Under the pieces are notes generated by a model. That model saw nothing but the letters and a program-made list of their open reading frames with translations. It did not search any database and was not told the DNA's origin. This document shows positions 1-6,647 of a stretch of 10,420 bases of DNA, piece by piece. Position numbers and translations under genes: made by a program. How positions within the stretch are numbered: position 1 is the first letter of the stretch; every line of letters starts with the position of its first letter. The stretch comes from Bacteroidota bacterium (GTDB lineage Bacteria > Bacteroidota > Bacteroidia > Flavobacteriales > Flavobacteriaceae): contig JAACDD010000113.1 of NCBI GenBank assembly GCA_009937085.1, positions 1-10,420 of the forward strand. Reading direction: 5' to 3'.

Positions 1-290
1 AGAATTAAGAATGTCCTGGACATTAGTAAATTTGGCTCCATAAGTATATTAAAATTACAAATTATGAAAATCACAATATAAGATTGTTAACTAAAGTTTA
101 AATGTATCTATTACCTACTTAAGAGGATTAGAAGTAGCAGAACTAAAAGAAGAATATCAAAAAGCCAAAATGAGATGTCAAAACCTTATAAATGAGCTAA
201 AAGAAAAAGAAAAACAGTTGGAGAAAAAACAAGAAGTTTTTGGCGTTTTTTTTTGGAGCTAAGTGTAATTTACCGTACAAACATATAAAA
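1..290. other. AT-rich segment without a convincing gene
   Basis: This stretch lies beyond the 3' end of the minus-strand tRNA pair. It is about 27% GC by hand count, far below the adjacent coding DNA. Plus frame 1 is open from the window edge to a TAA at 79-81 and plus frame 2 is open from the edge to a TAA at 41-43. Either could be the tail of a gene starting outside the window, but neither peptide is recognisable. A third plus-strand frame, 95-262, reads as a charged coiled coil and is listed separately. A run of nine T lies at 246-254 with no GC-rich stem before it. I see no repeat, RNA gene or mobile-element end here. Confidence 0.5.
170..262 (+). CDS. possible small coiled-coil ORF or gene remnant
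   Basis: From the ATG at 170 the frame encodes 30 residues, rich in Lys, Glu, Gln and Leu, with a hydrophobic end (VFGVFFWS). The frame stays open upstream to 95 with no ATG, GTG or TTG, and the 25 residues there, containing VAELKEEYQKAK, continue the same amphipathic heptad-like character. This suggests the 3' end of a longer coiled-coil gene whose start has been lost. An ATG at 102 in another frame meets a stop after six codons, so a single indel could have separated the two parts. I do not recognise the protein. The low GC and lack of a start make this equally consistent with chance in AT-rich DNA. Confidence 0.2.
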   Translation: MRCQNLINELKEKEKQLEKKQEVFGVFFWS

Positions 291-321
291 CAAAAAACCC
301 TCAACAAAAAGGTTGAGGGTT
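291..321 (-). terminator. rho-independent terminator of the tRNA transcript
   Basis: Bases 296-305 and 312-321 form a perfect 10-bp inverted repeat with a six-base loop at 306-311. Read on the minus strand, the stem is AACCCTCAAC and GTTGAGGGTT, followed directly by a T-rich tract at 291-295. It starts seven bases after the 3' end of tRNA-Leu, where a terminator of the tRNA-Gly/tRNA-Leu transcript is expected. The plus strand has no T tract after the stem, so the terminator acts on minus-strand transcription. Confidence 0.9.
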
Positions 322-327
322 CGACTG

Positions 328-413
328 TACTGAAGGCGGGACTTGAACCCGCACGAACATTACTGCTCATTGGATTTTAAGTCCAACGTGTCTACCAATT
401 CCACCACTTCAGC
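328..413 (-). tRNA. tRNA-Leu (anticodon UAA)
   Basis: This is an 86-nt class II tRNA. The anticodon loop CUUAAAA (plus positions 375-381) is closed by a 5-bp stem, UUGGA/UCCAA, giving anticodon UAA at 377-379 for the UUA and UUG codons. A long variable arm follows, then a T arm containing GGTTCAAGTCC. The acceptor strands are 407-413 and 329-335. Six of the seven pairs are Watson-Crick, but the terminal pair reads G1-U72, a wobble. The discriminator is A73 at 328, as expected for leucine tRNAs. No CCA is encoded. It lies 13 bases after tRNA-Gly and is probably cotranscribed with it. Confidence 0.96.
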
Positions 414-426
414 TTGGACTAAAAAG

Positions 427-498
427 AGCGAAAGACGGGATTTGAACCCGCGACCCTCACCTTGGCAAGGTGATGCTCTACCCCTGAGCTACTTTCGC
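427..498 (-). tRNA. tRNA-Gly (anticodon GCC)
   Basis: This is a 72-nt tRNA with a fully paired acceptor stem (GCGAAAG with CUUUCGC), a D arm containing AGCUCAGGGGUAGAGC, anticodon stem UCACC/GGUGA, and loop UUGCCAA giving anticodon GCC at plus 464-466. The T arm carries GGTTTGAATCC. The discriminator is U73, usual for bacterial tRNA-Gly, and no CCA is encoded. It is the first gene of a two-tRNA unit that ends at the terminator at 291-321. The mutS stop lies 43 bases upstream. Confidence 0.97.
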
Positions 499-508
499 AA
501 TTGGTAGG

Positions 509-516
509 CAAATGTA
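509..516 (-). promoter_or_regulatory. Bacteroidota -7 element upstream of tRNA-Gly
   Basis: On the minus strand this reads TACATTTG, an exact match to the Bacteroidota -7 consensus TAnnTTTG. Transcription would start at about 505, leaving a leader of roughly seven bases before tRNA-Gly. No clear TTG lies at the usual -33 distance; the nearest on the minus strand (550-552) is too far upstream. I see no terminator between mutS and the tRNAs, so read-through from mutS is also possible. Confidence 0.5.
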
Positions 517-541
517 AGAAAATCTCCCTTTTCTTAGAAAA

Positions 542-3121
542 CTATTTTTCAAGTTTTCGTTTTAATGCATTGAGCTGCATAAGCGCCTCTACAGGCGTGA
601 GTTCGTCGATGTTGAGCGCCAAAATTTGCTTCCGTAGATCTTCAAGCAACGGATCGTCTAACTGAAACATGCTCAGCTGCATTGGTTGTTCCCCAGTCTC
701 GGTAGCGTGGCGTGTGGCTTCTAGTTGTTGAAGCATTTGCTTGGAACGTTCCAAAATCCATTTGGGCATTCCCGCCATTTTTGCCACGTGAATTCCAAAG
801 CTATGCGCACTTCCTCCAGGAACTAACTTGCGCAAAAACAAAACATCGTCTGCTGTTTCTTGTACCGAAACATTGTAGTTTTTAATACGCTCAAATTGTG
901 ATGACATCTCATTTAATTCGTGATAATGCGTGGCAAACAAGGTTTTTGGTTTTGTGGGATGCTCATGTACATACTCGGCCAATGCCCATGCGATTGAAAT
1001 ACCATCATAGGTGCTCGTACCACGTCCAATTTCATCCAATAATATCAAGCTACGCGCAGATATATTATTCATAATCGCTGCCGTTTCATGCATTTCTACC
1101 ATAAAGGTCGACTCGCCTTTAGAAATATTATCGCTTGCGCCTACTCTAGTAAAAAGCTTATCTACAATGCCCAACCGCACTTCTGCTGCAGGCACATAAC
1201 TACCCATTTGCGCCAACAAAACAATAAGTGCTGTTTGACGTAAAATGGCAGATTTACCCGACATATTCGGCCCCGTGATCATAATGATTTGTTGCGCGTC
1301 ATTGTCCAAATACACATCATTGGGTATGTATGGATTTTCATGAGGGAGTTGCTGCTCAATTACGGGGTGTCTCCCTTGAATTATCTCAAGTGAAGCGTTG
1401 GACACAAACTCGGGACGACAATAATTTTGTTTGGTAGCCAGCAAAGCAAATCCACTAAGCACATCCAATTGTGCCACGCAACGCGCTGTGGTTTGCAACG
1501 ATTGAATATGTGGAATGAGGTGTTGAATCAATTCTTGAAACAACTGAAGTTCCAAAACTGCAATGCGTTCCTCAGCACCTAAAATTTTGGTTTCGTATGA
1601 TTTCAGTTCATCCGTGATATAACGCTCTGCGTTCACTAAGGTTTGCTTGCGCACCCATTCTTCTGGAACTTTATCTTTATGTAAGTTTCGCACTTCAATA
1701 TAATAGCCAAACACATTGTTAAAGGCAATTTTCAACGATGGTATCCCCGTGCGTTCTGTTTCGCGTTCCAACATGGCATCTAAGGTATCCCGACCGCCTT
1801 GTGCCAGTGCGCGTAGCTCGTCTAGCTCTCCCGAAACACCTGCTGCAATTGTGAATCCTTTACCCAACTGTACCGGTGCCTCTGCATCTAACCAGCCTGC
1901 AATGTGTTCTTGCAATTCCGTACTGTCTTCTATGCGTGCCAAAAGAGGTGCAACAGCCGAGGCGTCTGCAAGCAATGTGGTGAGTTTGGTTGTTTGTGCA
2001 AGGGCAATCTTTAGTGCATTTACTTCTTTGGGATTGATACGCCCTGTAGCAATTTTAGCCACCAAACGCTCAATGTCATTCATCTGCTTTAAGCACGTGC
2101 TTACTTGACCGTGCATAGTAGGATTTTGAGTAAAATAACGAACGCTATCTAACCGCTGATTAATGCGTTCAATAGCTGTTAGCGGAGCCGTAATCCACCT
2201 TCGAAGTAACCTACCGCCCATAGGCGTAGCCGTATGGTCTACTACGTCCAAAAGCGTAATTGCTTCAGGAGCATTGGGCGAAATAAGCTCTAAATTCCGA
2301 ACTGTAAATCGGTCCATCCAAATGTGTTGCTGTGAATTGTGACGCTTTAGTTGCGCTAAATGTCCCAACTTGGCGTGTTCCGTTTCTAAAAGATAATGAA
2401 GCACCACTCCAGATGCAATCATACCTAAATCAGCTCCGTCAAAACCAAATCCTTTAAGTGTTTTAACACCAAAATGTTGCATGAGTTTGTCCGAGGTATA
2501 TTCGGTTTGAAACACCCAATCCTCCAACAAAAAATAAGGAAGGCTTTCGCCTAATAAGGCTGCTATGGCTTTACGTTGGGGTTTGGCAACTAACAATTCT
2601 TTTACTTCTAAACTTTGAATAAGCGTACTAATTTCTGCAGTATCGCCTTCAGCCCATTGAAATTCTCCAGTAGAAATATCCAAATATGCAAAGCCAAGGG
2701 TGTTTTGCTGCATGTACAGCGCTCCCAAAAAATTATTGCTTTTTTCATCCAATACGCCATCGGAAAGTGTAACTCCAGGGGTTACCAATTCGGTCACACC
2801 GCGTTTTACAATTTTTTTGGTGAGCTTCGGGTCTTCCAATTGATCGCAAATTGCAACCCGTTGACCAGCGCGTACTAGCTTGGGTAAATAGGTATGTAAA
2901 GAGTGATGTGGAAACCCAGCCAGTTCTGTCTCGCTAGCGCTTCCTGCCCCACGCTTGGTGAGTAAAATCCCTAAAATGCGTGCCGCTTTCACTGCATCTT
3001 GACCAAAGGTTTCGTAAAAATCGCCTACGCGGAATAGCAGTATCGCATCGGGATATTTCACCTTGATTTGATTGTACTGTTTCATCAAGGGCGTTTCTTT
3101 GGCTGTTTTCTTTGCGGACAA
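542..3121 (-). CDS. mutS: DNA mismatch repair protein MutS
   Basis: MutS recognises base mismatches and small insertion/deletion loops in newly copied DNA and, with MutL, starts excision of the new strand. The 859-residue product is full length for the family. The mismatch-reading Phe-x-Glu motif is F35-Y-E37 in GDFYETF. The clamp and lever domains fill the middle. The ATPase has Walker A GPNMSGKS at 617-624, the signature segment TFMVEMHET near 672-680, Walker B LLDEIGRG around 694-701, and THYHEL at 731-736. Near the C-terminus QLSMF (815-819) fits a beta-clamp-binding motif, followed by a helical tail of the kind used for tetramer formation. The start is TTG at 3119-3121. The first ATG (3083-3085) would remove 12 residues that resemble the Lys-rich N-terminus of flavobacterial homologues as I remember them, and an in-frame TAA lies just upstream. 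The gene is divergent from the RNA methyltransferase gene, with a 63-bp gap. Confidence 0.98.
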   Translation of the reverse strand: MSAKKTAKETPLMKQYNQIKVKYPDAILLFRVGDFYETFGQDAVKAARILGILLTKRGAGSASETELAGFPHHSLHTYLPKLVRAGQRVAICDQLEDPKLTKKIVKRGVTELVTPGVTLSDGVLDEKSNNFLGALYMQQNTLGFAYLDISTGEFQWAEGDTAEISTLIQSLEVKELLVAKPQRKAIAALLGESLPYFLLEDWVFQTEYTSDKLMQHFGVKTLKGFGFDGADLGMIASGVVLHYLLETEHAKLGHLAQLKRHNSQQHIWMDRFTVRNLELISPNAPEAITLLDVVDHTATPMGGRLLRRWITAPLTAIERINQRLDSVRYFTQNPTMHGQVSTCLKQMNDIERLVAKIATGRINPKEVNALKIALAQTTKLTTLLADASAVAPLLARIEDSTELQEHIAGWLDAEAPVQLGKGFTIAAGVSGELDELRALAQGGRDTLDAMLERETERTGIPSLKIAFNNVFGYYIEVRNLHKDKVPEEWVRKQTLVNAERYITDELKSYETKILGAEERIAVLELQLFQELIQHLIPHIQSLQTTARCVAQLDVLSGFALLATKQNYCRPEFVSNASLEIIQGRHPVIEQQLPHENPYIPNDVYLDNDAQQIIMITGPNMSGKSAILRQTALIVLLAQMGSYVPAAEVRLGIVDKLFTRVGASDNISKGESTFMVEMHETAAIMNNISARSLILLDEIGRGTSTYDGISIAWALAEYVHEHPTKPKTLFATHYHELNEMSSQFERIKNYNVSVQETADDVLFLRKLVPGGSAHSFGIHVAKMAGMPKWILERSKQMLQQLEATRHATETGEQPMQLSMFQLDDPLLEDLRKQILALNIDELTPVEALMQLNALKRKLEK

Positions 3122-3159
3122 ATCGTGGGTTTAGTTCGTGCTAATTTACCAATTTTAGC

Positions 3160-3167
3160 CAAACACA
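3160..3167 (-). promoter_or_regulatory. possible -7 element for mutS
   Basis: The minus strand reads TGTGTTTG, seven of eight positions matching TAnnTTTG. Initiation near 3155 would give a leader of about 34 bases before the TTG start. There is no clear -33 TTG. It is the best candidate in the 63-bp gap but weak on its own. Confidence 0.22.
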
Positions 3168-3172
3168 ATCCG

Positions 3173-3180
3173 TACATTTG
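3173..3180 (+). promoter_or_regulatory. Bacteroidota -7 element for the RNA methyltransferase gene
   Basis: TACATTTG matches TAnnTTTG exactly and is identical to the element before tRNA-Gly. The G at 3180 is only four bases before the ATG at 3185-3187, so transcription should begin at or within a base or two of the start codon, giving a leaderless or nearly leaderless mRNA. A clear TTG at -33 is absent; the matching position holds an AATTTTAG stretch. Confidence 0.5.
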
Positions 3181-3184
3181 CGAT

Positions 3185-3724
3185 ATGCGAAAATGGACCA
3201 TGGAAGAACTCAATCGATTAGACGTAGCCGCTTTTAAGGCAGCGCCAAAATCGAATATCATTTTGGTTTTAGACAATATTCGCAGCAGGAACAATGTTGG
3301 GGCAATTTTTCGCACCGCTGACGCATTTCGGATTTCAGAGATTGTACTTTGCGGCATTACACCAACACCACCACACAAAGACATTCATAAAACTGCGCTA
3401 GGCGCCACAGAAAGCGTGAGTTGGCGTTATGAAACTTCGGCGGAAAATGCGGTAGCAGATTTGCGACAATCAGGAGCGCATTGCTATGCCGTAGAGCAAG
3501 TTGAAGGGGCTACTTTTTTGGATAAAGTCAAGCCCAACCCAAACCAAACTGCTGTGTTGGTATTGGGGAACGAAGTTCAAGGGGTGTCTCAAGAAGTCAT
3601 TGATGTGTGCGATACCGCAGTAGAAATACCGCAATTGGGCACAAAACATTCATTAAATGTGGCCACTTCTGCTGGAGTCGTGTTATGGCACTTTTTTATA
3701 CACTTGCGTCCAGTTGCGCATTAA
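3185..3724 (+). CDS. SpoU/TrmH-family RNA 2'-O-methyltransferase
   Basis: The predicted product (179 residues) is a SPOUT-class enzyme that transfers methyl from S-adenosylmethionine to a ribose 2'-OH of tRNA or rRNA. All three SpoU motifs are visible: motif 1 around N31-R43 (NIRSRNNVGAIFR, with the RNA-binding or catalytic Arg and Asn), motif 2 LVLGNEVQGVS near 125-135, and motif 3 IPQLGTKHSLNVATSAG near 148-164, which helps form the SAM-binding knot. There is no N-terminal L30e-like substrate-binding domain, so it is a minimal catalytic-domain enzyme, closer in layout to TrmL than to RlmB. The exact target cannot be told from sequence. The ATG at 3185 is chosen because the protein begins there in family-like fashion and the promoter lies immediately before it; the open frame extends further upstream, opposite the mutS start. 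The last 29 bases overlap the convergent folK-dNK gene. Confidence 0.93.
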   Translation: MRKWTMEELNRLDVAAFKAAPKSNIILVLDNIRSRNNVGAIFRTADAFRISEIVLCGITPTPPHKDIHKTALGATESVSWRYETSAENAVADLRQSGAHCYAVEQVEGATFLDKVKPNPNQTAVLVLGNEVQGVSQEVIDVCDTAVEIPQLGTKHSLNVATSAGVVLWHFFIHLRPVAH

Positions 3725-4832
3725 CCCGATGCAACAACTCGTCTAAGTCATCGGCATGCAGTACGAAATCCAAATCGGAAACATCTACTTCTGCCACAAT
3801 CATTTGTGTTTTTAAATAGGGTAAATGTTGGTCATAGCCCGTAGCTAATTTTTCTAGATATTCGATTTTAATTTGTTGTTCGTAGCTACGTCCGCGTTTT
3901 TTGATATTTGCCATGGCACGCGTGGGCGTTTGACGCAGATAAATACACAAACTTGGTTGGTTTGCACTCCGCGACATCAATTCAAATAATTGCTTAAAAA
4001 GCGGATATTCGTCTTCACTTAGTGTGTTTTGCGCAAACACCAACGACTTGCTCATGTGGTAGTCTGAGACCACACCCGATTGAAACAAATCTAACTGTTC
4101 TGCTTCTTCATTGATCTGCTTAAACCTATCTGCCAAAAACGATAATTCCAGCGGAAAAGCGAAACGTTTTGGCTTTCTGTAAAATTTTGGTAAAAATGGA
4201 TTATCTGCAAATCGCTCTTGAAGGGTTTTGTAGCCCACTTTTTCTGCTAAGGTTTTGGCAAGCGTCGTTTTTCCGCTACCAATAATTCCTTCAATACAAA
4301 TAAAATCGTGTTGCTTTATGCCCGCATACAACGGATGCAAAAGCGTTTGCGTAGTAGTATTCAGCACAACATTATCGCTACATTGAGCCAGTAACGCTGT
4401 GGTTGTTTTTTCCAAAATGGGATGCACTTTATTTGGCGCAATTTCGGCAAGTGGTTGCAGTACAAATCGGCGCTTCTCCATAGACGGATGAGGCAAGGTC
4501 AAAATGGCTTCGTTCAGCACCAAATCATCATAAAAAAGCAAATCCAAATCCAGCGTTCTATTTTGATACCCAACTGTTTTACTTCGTGTTCGGCCGTGTT
4601 GAGTTTCCACCGCCAAAAGTTCTTGCATGAGTTTTGGTGCAGCTAGTGTTGTTTCTATCGAAAAACACGCATTTAAAAATGGGTTTCCGTCAAAGCCCAT
4701 GGCAGGTGTTTCAACAACAGCAGAGATAGCATGAACGCTACCAATGCGTTCGGAACAGGCATTGATGCCTTGTTGCAAATACGCAAGCCGATTTCCTAAA
4801 TTACTACCAACTGAAATATACGCCAGTGCCAT
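3696..4832 (-). CDS. folK: HPPK (FolK)-deoxynucleoside kinase fusion protein
   Basis: This single 378-residue frame joins two enzymes. Residues 1 to about 150 are 6-hydroxymethyl-7,8-dihydropterin pyrophosphokinase, which passes pyrophosphate from ATP to the pterin in folate synthesis: GSNLGNR at 9-15, ETPAMGF, a G-RTRSK loop near 80-85, the metal-binding pair D95/D97 in RTLDLDLLFYDD, and HPSMEKRRFVL at 115-125. Residues from about 174 are a deoxynucleoside kinase of the bacterial dAdo/dGuo-kinase type: P-loop GIIGSGKT at 182-189, ERFADNPFLPKFY at 206-218, DYHMSKSLVFA at 257-267, and an Arg-rich lid RQTPTRAMANIKKRGR at 300-315. ATG at 4832 is taken as the start; a GTG lies one codon upstream. 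Such fusions occur in other Bacteroidota to my knowledge. Substrate preference (dA or dG) is not visible. The gene is convergent with the methyltransferase gene and divergent from sppA. Confidence 0.93.
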   Translation of the reverse strand: MALAYISVGSNLGNRLAYLQQGINACSERIGSVHAISAVVETPAMGFDGNPFLNACFSIETTLAAPKLMQELLAVETQHGRTRSKTVGYQNRTLDLDLLFYDDLVLNEAILTLPHPSMEKRRFVLQPLAEIAPNKVHPILEKTTTALLAQCSDNVVLNTTTQTLLHPLYAGIKQHDFICIEGIIGSGKTTLAKTLAEKVGYKTLQERFADNPFLPKFYRKPKRFAFPLELSFLADRFKQINEEAEQLDLFQSGVVSDYHMSKSLVFAQNTLSEDEYPLFKQLFELMSRSANQPSLCIYLRQTPTRAMANIKKRGRSYEQQIKIEYLEKLATGYDQHLPYLKTQMIVAEVDVSDLDFVLHADDLDELLHRVNAQLDASV

Positions 4833-4836
4833 CACG

Positions 4837-4844
4837 CAAAAATG
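4837..4844 (-). promoter_or_regulatory. possible -7 element for folK-dNK
   Basis: The minus strand reads CATTTTTG, seven of eight positions matching TAnnTTTG. It ends only four bases before the ATG at 4832, so the mRNA would be close to leaderless, like the methyltransferase gene next door. No -33 TTG is apparent, so this remains weak. Confidence 0.25.
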
Positions 4845-4866
4845 AGAAAAAGAATTGGGAAACCTG

Positions 4867-4874
4867 TATATTTG
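4867..4874 (+). promoter_or_regulatory. Bacteroidota -7 element for the sppA operon
   Basis: TATATTTG matches TAnnTTTG exactly. Transcription would start at about 4879-4880, leaving a 13-14 base leader before the ATG at 4893. It falls inside the extended open frame that begins at 4842, which argues that the longer start is wrong. No TTG lies at a normal -33 spacing; the TTG at 4855-4857 is only nine bases upstream of the element. Confidence 0.45.
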
Positions 4875-4892
4875 AAACTTACACCAAATGTT

Positions 4893-6647
4893 ATGCAGTT
4901 TTTCAGGAATTTAATCAGTTCAGCCTTGGGTACTTTTATTGCACTAGGGTTGTTTTTTGTGTTTTTACTTGTTTTTATTGCGGGTTCAATTGCCGTATTG
5001 GAAGAAGAAAGCGATGATGCTGAAATTGAAAATAATACAGTACTTGTCATGGATATGAAAGTACCGATTCAAGACCGCGAGCCACAATCGTTTTCATTTT
5101 CAGAAGCCCTAGAATTAGATGCTGAAGCCCACGGACTTAATACCATTCTACCGGCTATAGCAAATGCAGCTGAAGATGAACGGATTTCAGGGATTAGCAT
5201 TCAAAACATGAGCGCTTTAGGAGGAATTTCAAATATTTCTGCCGTTCGTGATGCGCTAATAAAATTTAAAGAAAGTGGAAAGTTTATATATGCTTACGGC
5301 GATTATTACGGGCAATCCGATTATTTTTTGGCTTCGGTAGCCGACTCCGTTTTTGTACATCCACAAGGTGCTGTTGATTTTCGCGGATTAAGCACAGAAG
5401 TGCTTTACTACAAATCTGCGCAAGAAAAATCGGGAATCAATATGGAAGTTATCCGAAATGGAAAGTACAAAAGTGCTGTAGAGCCTTTCTTGGATGACAA
5501 CATGAGCGATGAAAACAGAGAACAAATTCAATCATTTTTGGACCATATTTGGGATGAAGTCTTGGCAGACATAGCGCAAAGCCGCGGTATGACATCAAAA
5601 AAACTTGACCAACTCGCCGACAATGTTGCTGGACTTACAGCACAACGAGCTGTGAAGGCAGCACTAGCAGATGGAACCGCTACACGCCGGTCTTACAAAG
5701 AAAAAATTTCACAATATGTAAACGAAGACGATGTAGAATATGTCAATTTCACAGACTATTTGAGTGTTTCTAAAGGCAAAAAAGGTAAAGGCCCTAACCG
5801 CATTGCGGTGGTTTATGCGCAAGGTGAAATTATTTACGGTGAAGGTGGAACTGATATTATTGGCCAAGAAAAAATCATCAAAATCCTTAAGAAAATTGGC
5901 AAGAAAAAAAGCATCAAATCCGTGGTGATGCGCGTCAATTCTCCCGGTGGAAGTGCGCTTGCTTCTGAACTTATTTGGGAAGAGATTGAACACCTAAAAA
6001 AGACCAAAAAAGTGGTGGTTTCTATGGGGAATGTAGCGGCTTCAGGCGGATATTACATTGCCGCCAACGCAGACGAAATTATAGCTGAGCCCACCACCAT
6101 TACTGGGTCTATTGGCGTTTGGGGTGTTTTACCCAACGTAAATCGTTTGGCAAATCGCTGGGGCATCAATGCCGAGCAGGTTGCTACAAATAAGCGCTCC
6201 ATACTTTACACTCCTTTTGAACCGCTAAGTACTGCTACGCGAGAAGAAATAAAAGTAGGTATCAATCAGGTGTATCAAACATTTTTAAGCCGTGTTGCCG
6301 AGGGCAGGAACATGAGCAAAGAAGCCGTTCATGAAATTGCACAAGGACGTATTTGGTCAGGTGTGGAAGCAAAAGAAATTGGCCTTGTTGACCACTTAGG
6401 CGGCATGGAAACCGCCTTAGACCGTGCGGCTGCACTTGCTGGAATTGAACGCTACAAAATCACAACCTATCCAAAGTATGACGATGATTTAGAAAGCATG
6501 TTAGGAGCGATGTTTAGTGGGCCGTTTGGCAGCATCAAACAACAGCTGCCACCTGAGCTTGGCCTTTGGCTCAAAAATGCTAACGCTTTAAAACACCCCG
6601 CAAATCAAATTCAAACACGCCTACCGTTTACACTCAACATTAAATGA
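4893..6647 (+). CDS. sppA: signal peptide peptidase SppA (protease IV, long form)
   Basis: SppA is a membrane-anchored serine protease that degrades cleaved signal peptides at the cell envelope. The 584-residue product has one N-terminal transmembrane anchor (about residues 9-36) and two tandem S49 domains, the arrangement of the long E. coli-type enzyme. The catalytic lysine is K193 in the first domain (NGKYKSAVEPF). The nucleophile S384 lies in the second domain in NVAASGGYYIA, after RVNSPGGSALASE and before TGSIGVWG. This Lys/Ser pair is split across the two halves, as known for the family. The start at 4893 is preferred over an ATG at 4842 because the protein then begins just before the anchor and because a -7 promoter element lies between the two. 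The stop overlaps the start of the transporter gene by four bases (ATGA), suggesting translational coupling. Confidence 0.96.
   Translation: MQFFRNLISSALGTFIALGLFFVFLLVFIAGSIAVLEEESDDAEIENNTVLVMDMKVPIQDREPQSFSFSEALELDAEAHGLNTILPAIANAAEDERISGISIQNMSALGGISNISAVRDALIKFKESGKFIYAYGDYYGQSDYFLASVADSVFVHPQGAVDFRGLSTEVLYYKSAQEKSGINMEVIRNGKYKSAVEPFLDDNMSDENREQIQSFLDHIWDEVLADIAQSRGMTSKKLDQLADNVAGLTAQRAVKAALADGTATRRSYKEKISQYVNEDDVEYVNFTDYLSVSKGKKGKGPNRIAVVYAQGEIIYGEGGTDIIGQEKIIKILKKIGKKKSIKSVVMRVNSPGGSALASELIWEEIEHLKKTKKVVVSMGNVAASGGYYIAANADEIIAEPTTITGSIGVWGVLPNVNRLANRWGINAEQVATNKRSILYTPFEPLSTATREEIKVGINQVYQTFLSRVAEGRNMSKEAVHEIAQGRIWSGVEAKEIGLVDHLGGMETALDRAAALAGIERYKITTYPKYDDDLESMLGAMFSGPFGSIKQQLPPELGLWLKNANALKHPANQIQTRLPFTLNIK

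Noticed and set aside
246..254. Run of nine T on the plus strand as a possible terminator or phase-variable tract.
   Set aside because: No GC-rich stem precedes it, so it is not an intrinsic terminator, and the frame that contains it is itself doubtful.
1716..2108. Plus-strand open frame of 130 codons opposite mutS.
   Set aside because: It is a shadow of the conserved mutS frame, with Ser/Ala-rich low-quality sequence and no recognisable domain.
3085..3384. Minus-strand open frame of 99 codons covering the start of the methyltransferase gene.
   Set aside because: It is antisense to SpoU motif 1 and overlaps the mutS start; nothing in it resembles a known protein.
3711..3740. Hairpin around GTTGC...GCAAC as a bidirectional terminator for the convergent pair.
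   Set aside because: The stem is short and bulged, and no T run follows on either strand.
4086..4106. The heptapeptide EAEQLDL occurs in the folK-dNK product and again in the DUF2797 product (8330-8350).
   Set aside because: The surrounding residues do not match and the protein folds differ, so a short chance coincidence of common helix residues is the simplest explanation.
5709..5993. Minus-strand open frame of 94 codons inside sppA.
   Set aside because: It is antisense to a well-supported catalytic region and its Phe/Asn-rich sequence reflects the Lys/Ile-rich codons on the other strand.
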